Shown one piece after another: positions 1-6,609 of a stretch of DNA of 19,725 bases. How positions within the stretch are numbered: the first letter of the stretch is position 1; the number at the start of each line of letters is the position of its first letter. The position numbers and the translations under genes are program-made. The notes beneath the pieces were generated by a model. That model saw only the letters and a program-made list of their open reading frames with translations. It did no database searches and was not told where the DNA came from. Source of the DNA: Elusimicrobiota bacterium (GTDB taxonomy: Bacteria; Elusimicrobiota; Elusimicrobia; FEN-1173); the NCBI GenBank assembly GCA_016207625.1, contig JACQPF010000325.1, positions 1-19,725 of the forward strand. Direction: 5' to 3'.

Positions 1-194
1 AGGCCATGATGATCGAGCCCACCGAAAACGAGACCCGGGAAACGATGGACGCGTTTTGCCATGCCCTCGAAAGCATCATCCAAGAAAGCCGCACGGAACC
101 GGAGAAGGTGAAGTCCGCTCCCCACACCAGGCCCGTTCGCCGTCTGGACGAAGTGAAAGCCGCCCGCGAACCGAACCTCCGATTCAAAGGATAG
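1..194 (+). CDS. gcvPB: Glycine dehydrogenase (decarboxylating) subunit 2, C-terminal end (partial)
   Basis: This is the last 64 or so codons of a gene that begins upstream of the window; whole codons start at base 3 and the stop is TAG at 192-194. The tail reads MMIEPTENETRETMDAF and ends PHTRPVRRLDEVKAAREP. Both are hallmark C-terminal blocks of the beta (subunit 2) chain of the two-subunit glycine decarboxylase (P protein). P protein is a PLP enzyme that decarboxylates glycine and passes the aminomethyl group to lipoylated GcvH. The PLP lysine and main domain lie outside the window. The next gene, 19 bases on, encodes a lipoate/octanoate transferase, which fits because the glycine cleavage system needs a lipoylated partner. 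The family call is secure from the tail motifs alone. Confidence 0.92.
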   Translation, partial: AMMIEPTENETRETMDAFCHALESIIQESRTEPEKVKSAPHTRPVRRLDEVKAAREPNLRFKG

Positions 195-213
195 ACGGCG
201 GGAGGTCCCGGCC

Positions 214-885
214 ATGAAGACCTGTTGCGGATCCGATTCCGTTGTCGGGAAAACGGTTGAATCCTTCCCTTGGCGCTTGCGGGTGGATGGCCCGCTTTCC
301 GGTGAGGAGAACATGCGCCATGACCACGACCTTTTGGAAGCTCAAAGAGATCAAGCCGCCCTGCCCACCCTCCGGTTTTTTCGATGGAAACAGCCCACCC
401 TTTCCTACGGACGCCTTCAAAATCACGAACAGGCCGCCGAGAGAGCCAAGCTTTACCAAGCGAGAGAGATCGTCCGCCGGCCCACGGGCGGCGGCATGGT
501 GCGGCACGACGGGGACCTCAGCCTTTCCTTGGCTTGGCGCCGGGGGCATCCTTTTTTGCCGAAATGCTTGAAAAACATCTACCGGGCGATCCATCAGACC
601 GTCCAAGCGGCCCTGCAGGAAAGGGGTGTGGAAACGGCGTTATTTGTTTCGGCGGCCCGATCGACCCCGGCCGAGGGGATTTGTTTTGTGGAACCCGCCG
701 AAGACGATTTGATGGTGGCCCACCGGAAAGTGATGGGCGGGGCCTTGCGAGTTACGGGGTGGGGCTGCCTTTATCAAGGGAACATCCTGGTGGATGTCCT
801 CAATGTGACGTGTGATGGGTTGATGAAGGATTTGTCTGAGAGGTTCGCCCGGGAGCGTTTTTTCTGCCCGCCGGAAAAGATCTAA
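214..885 (+). CDS. Lipoate/octanoate-protein ligase family protein (LplA/LipM type)
   Basis: A 223-residue protein of the biotin/lipoate protein ligase fold. It is expected to attach octanoate or lipoate to a lysine on lipoyl domains such as GcvH. Visible motifs are the RRPTGGGMVRHDGDLS block (residues 88-103), which contacts the acyl-adenylate in LplA-type enzymes, and RKVMGGALRVTGWG (171-184), whose K172 matches the conserved ligase lysine. C157 in GICF sits where LipM-type octanoyltransferases carry their acyl-thioester cysteine, so LipM-like transferase is possible. The protein is shorter than E. coli LplA and lacks its C-terminal accessory domain. The ATG at 214 follows a GGGAGG motif. 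It lies 19 bases behind gcvPB, so co-transcription is likely. Its TAA interlocks with the stop of the convergent HAD gene. The family is clear, but ligase versus transferase is unresolved. Confidence 0.85.
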   Translation: MKTCCGSDSVVGKTVESFPWRLRVDGPLSGEENMRHDHDLLEAQRDQAALPTLRFFRWKQPTLSYGRLQNHEQAAERAKLYQAREIVRRPTGGGMVRHDGDLSLSLAWRRGHPFLPKCLKNIYRAIHQTVQAALQERGVETALFVSAARSTPAEGICFVEPAEDDLMVAHRKVMGGALRVTGWGCLYQGNILVDVLNVTCDGLMKDLSERFARERFFCPPEKI

Positions 886-1604
886 CGGATCAGGCGGCGG
901 ACTTCCTTGAGTGTTGTGATGCAGAGGGCCCCTTTTTGATGGAGGCCGTTCCGGCAGAGGAGCAGGGCCTTGAGCCCGGCCTGCCGGGCTCCCCAATAGT
1001 CCTCGCGGTAGCTGTCTCCCACATGAAGAGCGTTTGAAGGGTCCACGTTCGCCAGAGTGAGCGCGCGCCGAAACAGCGTTTTTTCCGGCTTTGCCGCGCC
1101 TTCCACCGCTGAAGCCAAAACGAAGTCCATATAGTCCGAGACTCCCAATCGATCGCATAGCCGGAACAAACGGGAATCCCAGTTGGAGACAACGCCCAGA
1201 GGTCCTCCGCGTTTCTTCAAGGCTCGAAGCGTCGGCATCGTGTCGGGGTAAAGACGCCAGGATTTCGGTTGGGCGAAAATCTCGTAGAGTTCGTTGAAAA
1301 ACGGTTTGAAGCGTTGAGTTGAAATCCGGGACCCGAAGACCTCTTTCACGAGCCCGCGCCACCATTCTTTTTCTTGATGCTCGCTTTTGAGGTGAGCGAG
1401 GCCGTTCCTCCGGCGCCAAACCGTGTGGAACCGGTCCTCCACCCAGGCGGGGGACACCCGGCAACGGTATTTCGCCGCGGTGCGGGCGTAGACGTGTCCC
1501 ACCGAGGGGAACGGCCGGAAAAGCGTGTTCCCCGCGTCAAAGAAAACGGCGCGGACCGTTTTCAGCGTTTCGTTCTCTTCTCTCGTTTTTTTATTTCGTT
1601 CCAT
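882..1604 (-). CDS. HAD-superfamily hydrolase, subfamily IA (HDHD3/REG-2-like)
   Basis: A 240-residue haloacid dehalogenase-fold hydrolase, probably a small-molecule phosphatase. Motif I is FFDAGNTL, with nucleophile D23. Position +2 is Gly rather than the usual general-acid Asp, as in the DxxGTL branch that includes HDHD3-like proteins. Motif II is in VVSNWDSRL, motif III is the lysine in AAKPEKTLF, and motif IV is HVGDSYREDYWGARQAG. A helical cap lies between motifs I and II. The only ATG that keeps motif I is at 1604, which gives a 43-base overlap with the upstream mazG gene; an AGGA lies about 12 bases ahead, so the ribosome site is weak and translation is probably coupled to mazG. The substrate cannot be told from sequence. 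Confidence 0.85.
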   Translation of the reverse strand: MERNKKTREENETLKTVRAVFFDAGNTLFRPFPSVGHVYARTAAKYRCRVSPAWVEDRFHTVWRRRNGLAHLKSEHQEKEWWRGLVKEVFGSRISTQRFKPFFNELYEIFAQPKSWRLYPDTMPTLRALKKRGGPLGVVSNWDSRLFRLCDRLGVSDYMDFVLASAVEGAAKPEKTLFRRALTLANVDPSNALHVGDSYREDYWGARQAGLKALLLCRNGLHQKGALCITTLKEVRRLIR

Positions 1605-1948
1605 TGGGTGATCACGTCCTCGGCCGTGTGGAGCTTTTTGTCGCCGAACACGTGGGGATGCCGGCGGATGAGTTTCCGGCAGATGCCGTCCACCACATCG
1701 GCCATGCCGAAACGTTTCCGTTCCTTAGCCATCTGCGCGTGGAAGACGATTTGAAGGAGGAGATCCCCCAACTCCTCGCAGAGGTTTTCGTCGTCCTTTT
1801 TCCGGACGGCCTTCTCCACCTCCATGGACTCTTCCCGCAAATAGCGCAGGAGGGTCCGATGCGTCTGCTCCCGGTCCCAGAGGCAGCCGTTCGGGCTCCT
1901 CAGCCTTGCCATGATCCGGATCAGATCGTCAAATCGCCAGCGTTTCAT
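1562..1948 (-). CDS. mazG: MazG-family nucleoside triphosphate pyrophosphohydrolase
   Basis: A 128-residue single-domain MazG protein. It should hydrolyse NTPs or dNTPs to the monophosphate and pyrophosphate, a cell-cleaning or stress role. The metal-binding EExxE...ExxD signature is present: E39-E40-xx-E43, then E59-xx-D62. The family's N-terminal block LRSPNGCLWDREQTH (residues 16-30) is intact with Leu in place of the usual Pro, and the RRHPHVFGD block is present near the C-terminus. E. coli MazG has two such domains (about 263 residues); this is the short one-domain form. ATG at 1948 is preceded by AAGGAG with good spacing. It is the first gene of a two-gene minus-strand unit with the HAD hydrolase and is divergent from resB. 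Confidence 0.92.
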   Translation of the reverse strand: MKRWRFDDLIRIMARLRSPNGCLWDREQTHRTLLRYLREESMEVEKAVRKKDDENLCEELGDLLLQIVFHAQMAKERKRFGMADVVDGICRKLIRRHPHVFGDKKLHTAEDVITQWNEIKKREKRTKR

Positions 1949-1999
1949 AAGGTCTCCTTGAGGGACATTGTTAGATTTTACACCATTTCAGCAGCTTGT

Positions 2000-2028
2000 T
2001 TGACAGGGAATGACGGAAATGGCACAAT
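2000..2028 (+). promoter_or_regulatory. Putative sigma-70-type promoter for the resB-ccsA-hem operon
   Basis: TTGACA at 2000-2005 is a perfect -35 box. After exactly 17 bases comes CACAAT at 2023-2028, which matches four of six positions of the TATAAT consensus. Transcription would start near 2035, giving a leader of roughly 225 bases that contains the whole inverted-repeat element before resB. No other plus-strand promoter of this quality was seen ahead of the twelve-gene run. This is prediction from consensus only. Confidence 0.55.
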
Positions 2029-2095
2029 ACTAGAACGTTTTTATTGACTCCTACCCGTCTTGTTTCTCCAAAAGGAAGATCTTGAACATAAGGAA

Positions 2096-2249
2096 ATCTC
2101 AAAACACGCCATCGGCGACTTCCCTCCGGCAGCCACGGCCCGCCCTCCGGCCTGGGGTCGCGTGTGCCAGTGGCACACGTTTGCGACGGGCCGAACAGGC
2201 CCGGGGTCCGAAGGACCTGCGGAAAGTGGCCGCTGTCGAGTTTTGAGAT
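2096..2249. repeat. 154-bp hairpin-rich element with 26-bp imperfect terminal inverted repeats
   Basis: The ends are ATCTCAAAAC (2096-2105) and its exact reverse complement GTTTTGAGAT (2240-2249). The match extends inward to 26 bp with four mismatches (2096-2121 against 2224-2249). Inside are several nested inverted repeats: a perfect 19-bp palindrome at 2161-2179, a 6-bp stem CGGGCC/GGCCCG with a 5-base loop at 2187-2203, and a 5-bp stem GGTCC/GGACC with a 3-base loop at 2205-2217. A 9-bp direct repeat CCCTCCGGC occurs at 2122-2130 and 2143-2151. The whole would fold into an outer stem closing a multi-hairpin core. It could be a small non-autonomous mobile or REP-like repeat, or a structured leader RNA. 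No second copy was found in the window and no clear target-site duplication flanks it. Confidence 0.65.
2161..2179. repeat. Perfect 19-bp palindrome
   Basis: CGTGTGCCA, one central G, then TGGCACACG: nine-base arms that match perfectly. The stem can be extended by GTCG (2157-2160) pairing with CGAC (2184-2187) across a four-base bulge, making a 13-bp hairpin. It is the core of the larger 2096-2249 element. Alone it could also be read as a dimeric repressor operator, but its nesting inside other hairpins favours a structural role. Confidence 0.7.
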
Positions 2250-2261
2250 AAACCCCTATTC

Positions 2262-3602
2262 ATGAAGATATTTCGTTCCGTCCGGTTTAACGTGCTGCTT
2301 TTTGCCGTGCTCGTCGCCGCCTCGGCGCTGGGGACGCTTCTCCCCCAACGGTATGAGGTGCCCGCCAAAGTGGCCCAGTTCCTCGCTTCTCATCCCGGGC
2401 TCGGTCCGGTTTTGGATGGGATGGGTTTTTTCAATCTCTATCATTCCAGCTGGTATATCGCCCTCATGGGTCTTATGGCGTTTGACGTCATTGTTTGCAA
2501 ACTCCGGGCCTTCCCCAAAAAAACGCATGATGAAGATAAGCTCTCTGAGCTTCTGATCGCCAAGTCTCCGTTGAAGCGGAATTTTCAGAGCCCCCTACCT
2601 CTGGCCGAGACCGCGGGGCGGATCAAGCAAAACCTCGCGCGAAAGGGTTACGCGTTGCGGGAACACCGGGAAGCGAACGAAGTTCACCTCTGGGCGGCCA
2701 AGCACCGGCTCCAACGCTGGGGCGATTTTCTCCTTCACACAAGCATCGTGCTGATTTTAGCCGGGGCCCTTGCCGGCTCCCTCGTGGGTTTTGAGGAGTT
2801 CCTGCCCGTGCTGGAGGGGCGGGACAGCCCCATGAGGAACCGGCCCTGGCAGGTGGCGGTCGACAAGTTCACCGTGAAATATTATCCGGAGACGGGCACG
2901 GCCCGCACGTTCGCCAGCGACCTCCGCGTCGTGGATGGAGGTCAGCCCGTCGGGACCAAAAAGATCGTGGTGAACGATCCGCTGGACATCGGCGGGGTGC
3001 GCTTCTATCAAGCGTCCTGGGGGATGACGGGAATGCTGCGCTCGGCCACCCTGGAGTTTCAGGGGTCGAAAGGGTCCAAGATGTCCCTCCTCGTGCCGAC
3101 CGGAGGCCGGTCGCCGATCCCGGACACAAACCTGTTCGTCTCCGCGGACTCCCTCCTTCCCCATTTTACCGTCGACGGATCCAGCCGCCCGGATTCCATG
3201 GGACTTGAGCCGAGGAACCCCGCGGTGCTCATCCATTTCTTTGAAGGGGAGAAACAGATCTCTTCCCTTTGGCTTCTCCGGGACCACCCCCACATCGCAT
3301 TTCAAGTGCAGCCGGATGAATCGTTGACGCCCGTCTCCCGGCCGCCGTTCCGGGTGGCGGACTTCGATCCTGTTAAGTTTTCCGGAATCCAAATCGCCTA
3401 TGATCCGGGGGCCCAATGGGTGGGGTACGGCTGTGTGATGCTTTTGGCGGGGCTCGCGCTGCATTTTTACTTTCATCAGCGCCGTCTCAGGCTTCTTCTC
3501 ACCGCGAACGGCGGAGGGACCCATGTGAGGGCGGGCGGCTGGAGTTCGCGCCATGCGCGGGATTTCGAGGCGGAGTTTCAGCGCCTGCTCGACGAATTTT
3601 GA
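2262..3602 (+). CDS. resB: Cytochrome c biogenesis protein ResB/Ccs1
   Basis: A 446-residue membrane protein of system II cytochrome c maturation. Together with CcsA it moves haem across the membrane and joins it to apocytochrome c. Three N-terminal membrane segments are visible (about residues 10-27, 63-80 and 155-176) and one near the C-terminus (388-405). Between the third and fourth is the large extracytoplasmic domain with the family block VVNDPLDIGGVRFYQASWG (236-254). H159 in the third helix and H401 in the fourth are candidate haem ligands. The start MKIFRSVRF...LGTLLPQ is typical of the family. No clear Shine-Dalgarno sequence precedes ATG 2262; the hairpin element ends just 12 bases ahead. 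It heads the operon with ccsA 31 bases downstream. Confidence 0.9.
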   Translation: MKIFRSVRFNVLLFAVLVAASALGTLLPQRYEVPAKVAQFLASHPGLGPVLDGMGFFNLYHSSWYIALMGLMAFDVIVCKLRAFPKKTHDEDKLSELLIAKSPLKRNFQSPLPLAETAGRIKQNLARKGYALREHREANEVHLWAAKHRLQRWGDFLLHTSIVLILAGALAGSLVGFEEFLPVLEGRDSPMRNRPWQVAVDKFTVKYYPETGTARTFASDLRVVDGGQPVGTKKIVVNDPLDIGGVRFYQASWGMTGMLRSATLEFQGSKGSKMSLLVPTGGRSPIPDTNLFVSADSLLPHFTVDGSSRPDSMGLEPRNPAVLIHFFEGEKQISSLWLLRDHPHIAFQVQPDESLTPVSRPPFRVADFDPVKFSGIQIAYDPGAQWVGYGCVMLLAGLALHFYFHQRRLRLLLTANGGGTHVRAGGWSSRHARDFEAEFQRLLDEF

Positions 3603-3633
3603 TACGATATACGCTCATTAGAGGAGGAACACC

Positions 3634-4557
3634 ATGGGAATGACTGAAATGGTGCTGTTCAACTTGGCTTTTGCCGGATACACCCTCGTGTTGGCCCTGT
3701 ATTTCGCCTACGCCTTCACGCGGAGGGAGTCCTTTAGCCGCTCGGCCTACCGTCTATTGACGGGGACGGTGGCTCTGCATGTGTTGAGCCTGGGGGCGCG
3801 CGTGCTCGCGGCCCGGGTGATTCCGGAGCACACGTGGTATGTGCCCTGGAGCAATTGGTTCGAGAGCTTCTCCCTGTTCGCTTTGCTGATCGCTCTCGTT
3901 TTTCTCATCGTCCAGGCCAGGACGCGCCTGCCCATTCTGGGCGTTTTCGTCATGCCTTGGTCGTGGCTGGCCATCGTCATGGCGTTGTCTTACCCTTTCT
4001 TCTCGACGCCGAACGCGTCGATCGCTTCTTTCGGGGGGTTCTGGGCGTTCATCAATTCCGCCCGGGAAATCCCCAAGCTGGCGCCCGCGCTTCAATCGTA
4101 TTGGATGGCGATCCATGTCCCCGTGATGTTTTTCTCCTACTCGGCGTTCGCCAACGCGTTCGGGATCGGCATCGCCTACCTCATTCAAGAACGGCAGATC
4201 AAATCCAAAAAGCCGACGGAGCTGTCTTATCGCCTCCCCTCGCTGGAGGAGCTGGACCGTTTGATCTACCGCATCATCGTCATCGCCTTCCCCGTTCTGA
4301 CTCTAGGCATCATGCTCGGGGCGCGCTGGGCCTATGACGCGTGGGGCCGGTATTGGGGTTGGGACGCCAAGGAAACCTGGGCGCTCATCACGTGGTTCAT
4401 TTACCTTATCTATCTCCACATGCGCCTGGTGATGGGGTGGCGCGGCCGCCGGACGGCGTATCTGTCCCTGGCGGGATTCGCGGTGGTGATCTTCACCTAT
4501 GTCGGAGTCAATTACTTATCGGAACTCCACGGGTTTTTGTCCGGGACAGGGCGGTAG
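3634..4557 (+). CDS. ccsA: Cytochrome c biogenesis protein CcsA/ResC (haem handling, WWD domain)
   Basis: A 307-residue multi-pass membrane protein. The tryptophan-rich WWD signature is complete (AYDAWGRYWGWDAKETWALITW, about residues 233-254: W237, W241, W243, D244, W249). Conserved histidines H49, H161 and H299 flank it, as expected for the haem-binding and -presenting subunit of cytochrome c synthetase. About eight hydrophobic segments are visible. ATG 3634 follows AGAGGAGG with ideal spacing. It pairs with resB upstream, which favours a true CcsA. However, it is followed directly by hemA-hemC-hemD...hemB...hemL, the order in which Bacillus hemAXCDBL carries the CcsA-related HemX, so an added HemX-like effect on HemA is possible. 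Confidence 0.9.
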   Translation: MGMTEMVLFNLAFAGYTLVLALYFAYAFTRRESFSRSAYRLLTGTVALHVLSLGARVLAARVIPEHTWYVPWSNWFESFSLFALLIALVFLIVQARTRLPILGVFVMPWSWLAIVMALSYPFFSTPNASIASFGGFWAFINSAREIPKLAPALQSYWMAIHVPVMFFSYSAFANAFGIGIAYLIQERQIKSKKPTELSYRLPSLEELDRLIYRIIVIAFPVLTLGIMLGARWAYDAWGRYWGWDAKETWALITWFIYLIYLHMRLVMGWRGRRTAYLSLAGFAVVIFTYVGVNYLSELHGFLSGTGR

Positions 4558-4570
4558 GTCGGATAAACAG

Positions 4571-5671
4571 ATGAGGCATCTCCTTTTGGTTGGCGTCTCA
4601 CACAAAACCGCCCCCGTGGAATGGCGGGAGCGGTTGGCTGTCCCCGAACCGAAGCTGCCGGTCCTTTTCCAAAACCTTAAGGACGGCGGGGGCGCGACGG
4701 AAGCGGTGATCTTGTCCACCTGCAACCGCGTGGAGATCTACGCGGCGACGCCGGATGCGATGGGTTCTCGGGAGTCCATTCGGAAGGAGCTGGCCTCCGT
4801 GCAGGGGGATCCGTCCCTCGCGAGTTGCCTGTATTCGCAGGAAGATGAGGACGCCGTCCGGCATCTTTTCCACGTGGCCTCGGGCTTGGATTCTTTGGTG
4901 GTGGGCGAATCGGAAATCCTGGGGCAGGTCAAGCGGGCCTATGAAGCGGCCTTCGTAGCCCAGGCGACCGGGAAATTGACCAACGTGATCTTTCAGCGCG
5001 CTCTTTACGTGGGGAAACTCGTGCGGACCCGCACGCGGATTTCCGAAGGGCCCACGTCGGCGGCCAGCCTGGCCGTGGCGCTGGCGGAACGGATTTTTGG
5101 GAACTTGAAAGAATGCCGCGTCCTGATCCTCGGCGCAGGCGAGATGGCGGAAACGGCCGCCGATTCGTTTTTAAGCCAGAAAGTGGCCAGGCTGACCGTG
5201 GTGAACCGCACGCTGGAGAAAGCCCAGGAGCTCGCCCGGCGTTTTCAAGGCGAGGCTGCGCCCTATGATCGTCTGCAGGCGGAACTGGCCAAAGCCGACG
5301 TCGTGCTCTGTTCCACCGGCGCGCCGGACTACGTCCTCAAGCGGGCCGAAGTGGCCGGCGTCATGCATCAGCGAAGAGAAAAACCCTTGTTCCTGATCGA
5401 TATTTCCGTGCCGCGGAACATCGAGCCGGCGGTGCACCACCTTGAAAACGTCTACCTGTACAACATCGATGATTTGCAGTCCCTCGTTGACGAGAACCGA
5501 GCGCGCCGCCAGAGCGAAGTGGACAAAGCCGTCGCCCTGGTGGATGAAAAAACCCAGGAGTTTCATGTGTGGTACGACGCTTGGCGGCGGGGAGAGACCG
5601 CCACGTTGCGCCACGCCAAGGGGGAAGACGCATCCACGTTCTCCGCGGACGCCGCGCCGGAAAAACCATGA
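4571..5671 (+). CDS. hemA: Glutamyl-tRNA reductase (short form)
   Basis: 366 residues from ATG 4571. The frame stays open back to 4499, but the family start MRHLLLVGVSHKTAPVE begins here, 13 bases after ccsA. It reduces glutamyl-tRNA(Glu) to glutamate-1-semialdehyde with NADPH, the first committed step of the C5 pathway. The catalytic cysteine is C51 in STCNRVEIYA. The GESEILGQVK block and the NADPH-binding LILGAGEMAETAA motif are present. The C-terminal dimerisation domain is unusually short: soon after EFHVWYDAWRRGE the protein ends in a polar tail, some 40-70 residues earlier than typical HemA (about 410-430 residues). The stop overlaps hemC's ATG as ATGA, so this looks like the real end rather than an obvious frameshift. 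Confidence 0.93.
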   Translation: MRHLLLVGVSHKTAPVEWRERLAVPEPKLPVLFQNLKDGGGATEAVILSTCNRVEIYAATPDAMGSRESIRKELASVQGDPSLASCLYSQEDEDAVRHLFHVASGLDSLVVGESEILGQVKRAYEAAFVAQATGKLTNVIFQRALYVGKLVRTRTRISEGPTSAASLAVALAERIFGNLKECRVLILGAGEMAETAADSFLSQKVARLTVVNRTLEKAQELARRFQGEAAPYDRLQAELAKADVVLCSTGAPDYVLKRAEVAGVMHQRREKPLFLIDISVPRNIEPAVHHLENVYLYNIDDLQSLVDENRARRQSEVDKAVALVDEKTQEFHVWYDAWRRGETATLRHAKGEDASTFSADAAPEKP

Positions 5672-6609
5672 GCGATCAACTGCGTCTCGGCACGCGCGGA
5701 AGCGCTTTGGCGTTGGCCCAATCCCACCAAGTGCGGGCGCATCTTTTGTCGCGATTCCCTTCTTTAGAAATTGACGTCGTCGTCATCAAAACCACCGGCG
5801 ACAAGCTCTCCGAATCTCCCTTATCGGCGATCCCGGGGAAGGGCGTGTTTATTAAAGAGATCGAAGAAGCCCTTTTGGAAAAACGGGTGGACTTCGCCGT
5901 GCATTCTATGAAAGACCTCCCCACCGATCAACCCGGCGGATTGATCGTGGGGGCCGTTCCGCCGAGGGAAGACCCGCGCGACTGCCTGATTTCCCGCTCG
6001 GGACAAACTCTGTCCGGTCTCCCGAAAGGGTCCGTTGTGGGAACCAGCTCTCTTCGCCGCCAGGCCCAGGTCCTGGCGGCGGGCGGCCAAGTCACCGTAC
6101 AAAACATTCGAGGGAACTTGGACACGCGCTTGCGAAAAGTGAAGGCTGGGGAGGTGGAGGCGGTGGTGGTGGCCCACGCCGGAGTGAAGCGCCTGGGTCG
6201 CGCTGGGGAAATCACCGAAGTCCTTTCTTATGACGTGATGCTTCCCGCGCCCGGACAGGGCTGCTTGGCCATCGAAGTCCGGGATGAGGATTCAAAGACT
6301 CGAGAATTCATTTCCGTTTTGGACCATGCCTCCAGCCGCCGCGCCGCCGAAGCGGAGAGGGCCTTCCTGGCGGCTTTGGGGGGAGGCTGCCGCGTGCCCA
6401 TCGCCGCGTACGCCCGAGACGTTGGGGGCGCATTGGTTTTGGACGGCCTCGTCATCAGTCCCGACGGCAAAAGGAAAGCCAAAGGGCGGCTCTCAGGCGA
6501 TTTTCAAGCGGCCGCGCGGATGGGGGAAGATTTGGGAGAAAAACTGCTCAAAGAAGGCGCCTCAGACATCCTGAAAACGTCCGATGGGGACAACGGTTTC
6601 GGAGCCTGA
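5668..6609 (+). CDS. hemC: Hydroxymethylbilane synthase (porphobilinogen deaminase)
   Basis: 313 residues, polymerising four porphobilinogen units into hydroxymethylbilane. The start LRLGTRGSALALAQS is the family N-terminus. The catalytic aspartate is D83 in HSMKDLPT, the substrate-binding block is GTSSLRRQAQ, and the dipyrromethane cofactor attaches to C241 in GGGCRVPIA. The ATG overlaps the hemA stop (ATGA), so translation is probably coupled. The frame is open further upstream (to 5569), but that extension runs inside hemA and is not part of the family. All catalytic features are intact and the length is normal. Confidence 0.96.
   Translation: MSDQLRLGTRGSALALAQSHQVRAHLLSRFPSLEIDVVVIKTTGDKLSESPLSAIPGKGVFIKEIEEALLEKRVDFAVHSMKDLPTDQPGGLIVGAVPPREDPRDCLISRSGQTLSGLPKGSVVGTSSLRRQAQVLAAGGQVTVQNIRGNLDTRLRKVKAGEVEAVVVAHAGVKRLGRAGEITEVLSYDVMLPAPGQGCLAIEVRDEDSKTREFISVLDHASSRRAAEAERAFLAALGGGCRVPIAAYARDVGGALVLDGLVISPDGKRKAKGRLSGDFQAAARMGEDLGEKLLKEGASDILKTSDGDNGFGA

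Larger units (their letters stand above)
1949..2261. other. Divergent intergenic region between mazG and resB
   Basis: This 313-base gap holds the mazG ribosome-binding site at its left end, a strong-looking plus-strand promoter near 2000-2028, and a 154-base inverted-repeat element at 2096-2249. Small open frames exist here on both strands, but none has a convincing start site or recognisable protein content. I see no tRNA or classic riboswitch consensus. Confidence 0.7.

Noticed and set aside
640..1464. A 274-codon minus-strand frame overlapping the ligase and the HAD gene
   Set aside because: It is out of frame with the clear HAD hydrolase on the same strand and has no motif; the two real genes account for the stretch.
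2171..2186. A sigma-54-like promoter (TGGCAC...TTGC) overlapping the palindrome
   Set aside because: The GG and GC pairs are one base too close, and the TGGCAC is explained by the perfect palindrome. Sigma-54 promoters rarely tolerate that spacing change.
2060..2251. A 63-codon plus-strand frame through the inverted-repeat element
   Set aside because: No ribosome site and no family; the base pattern is explained by hairpins rather than codons.
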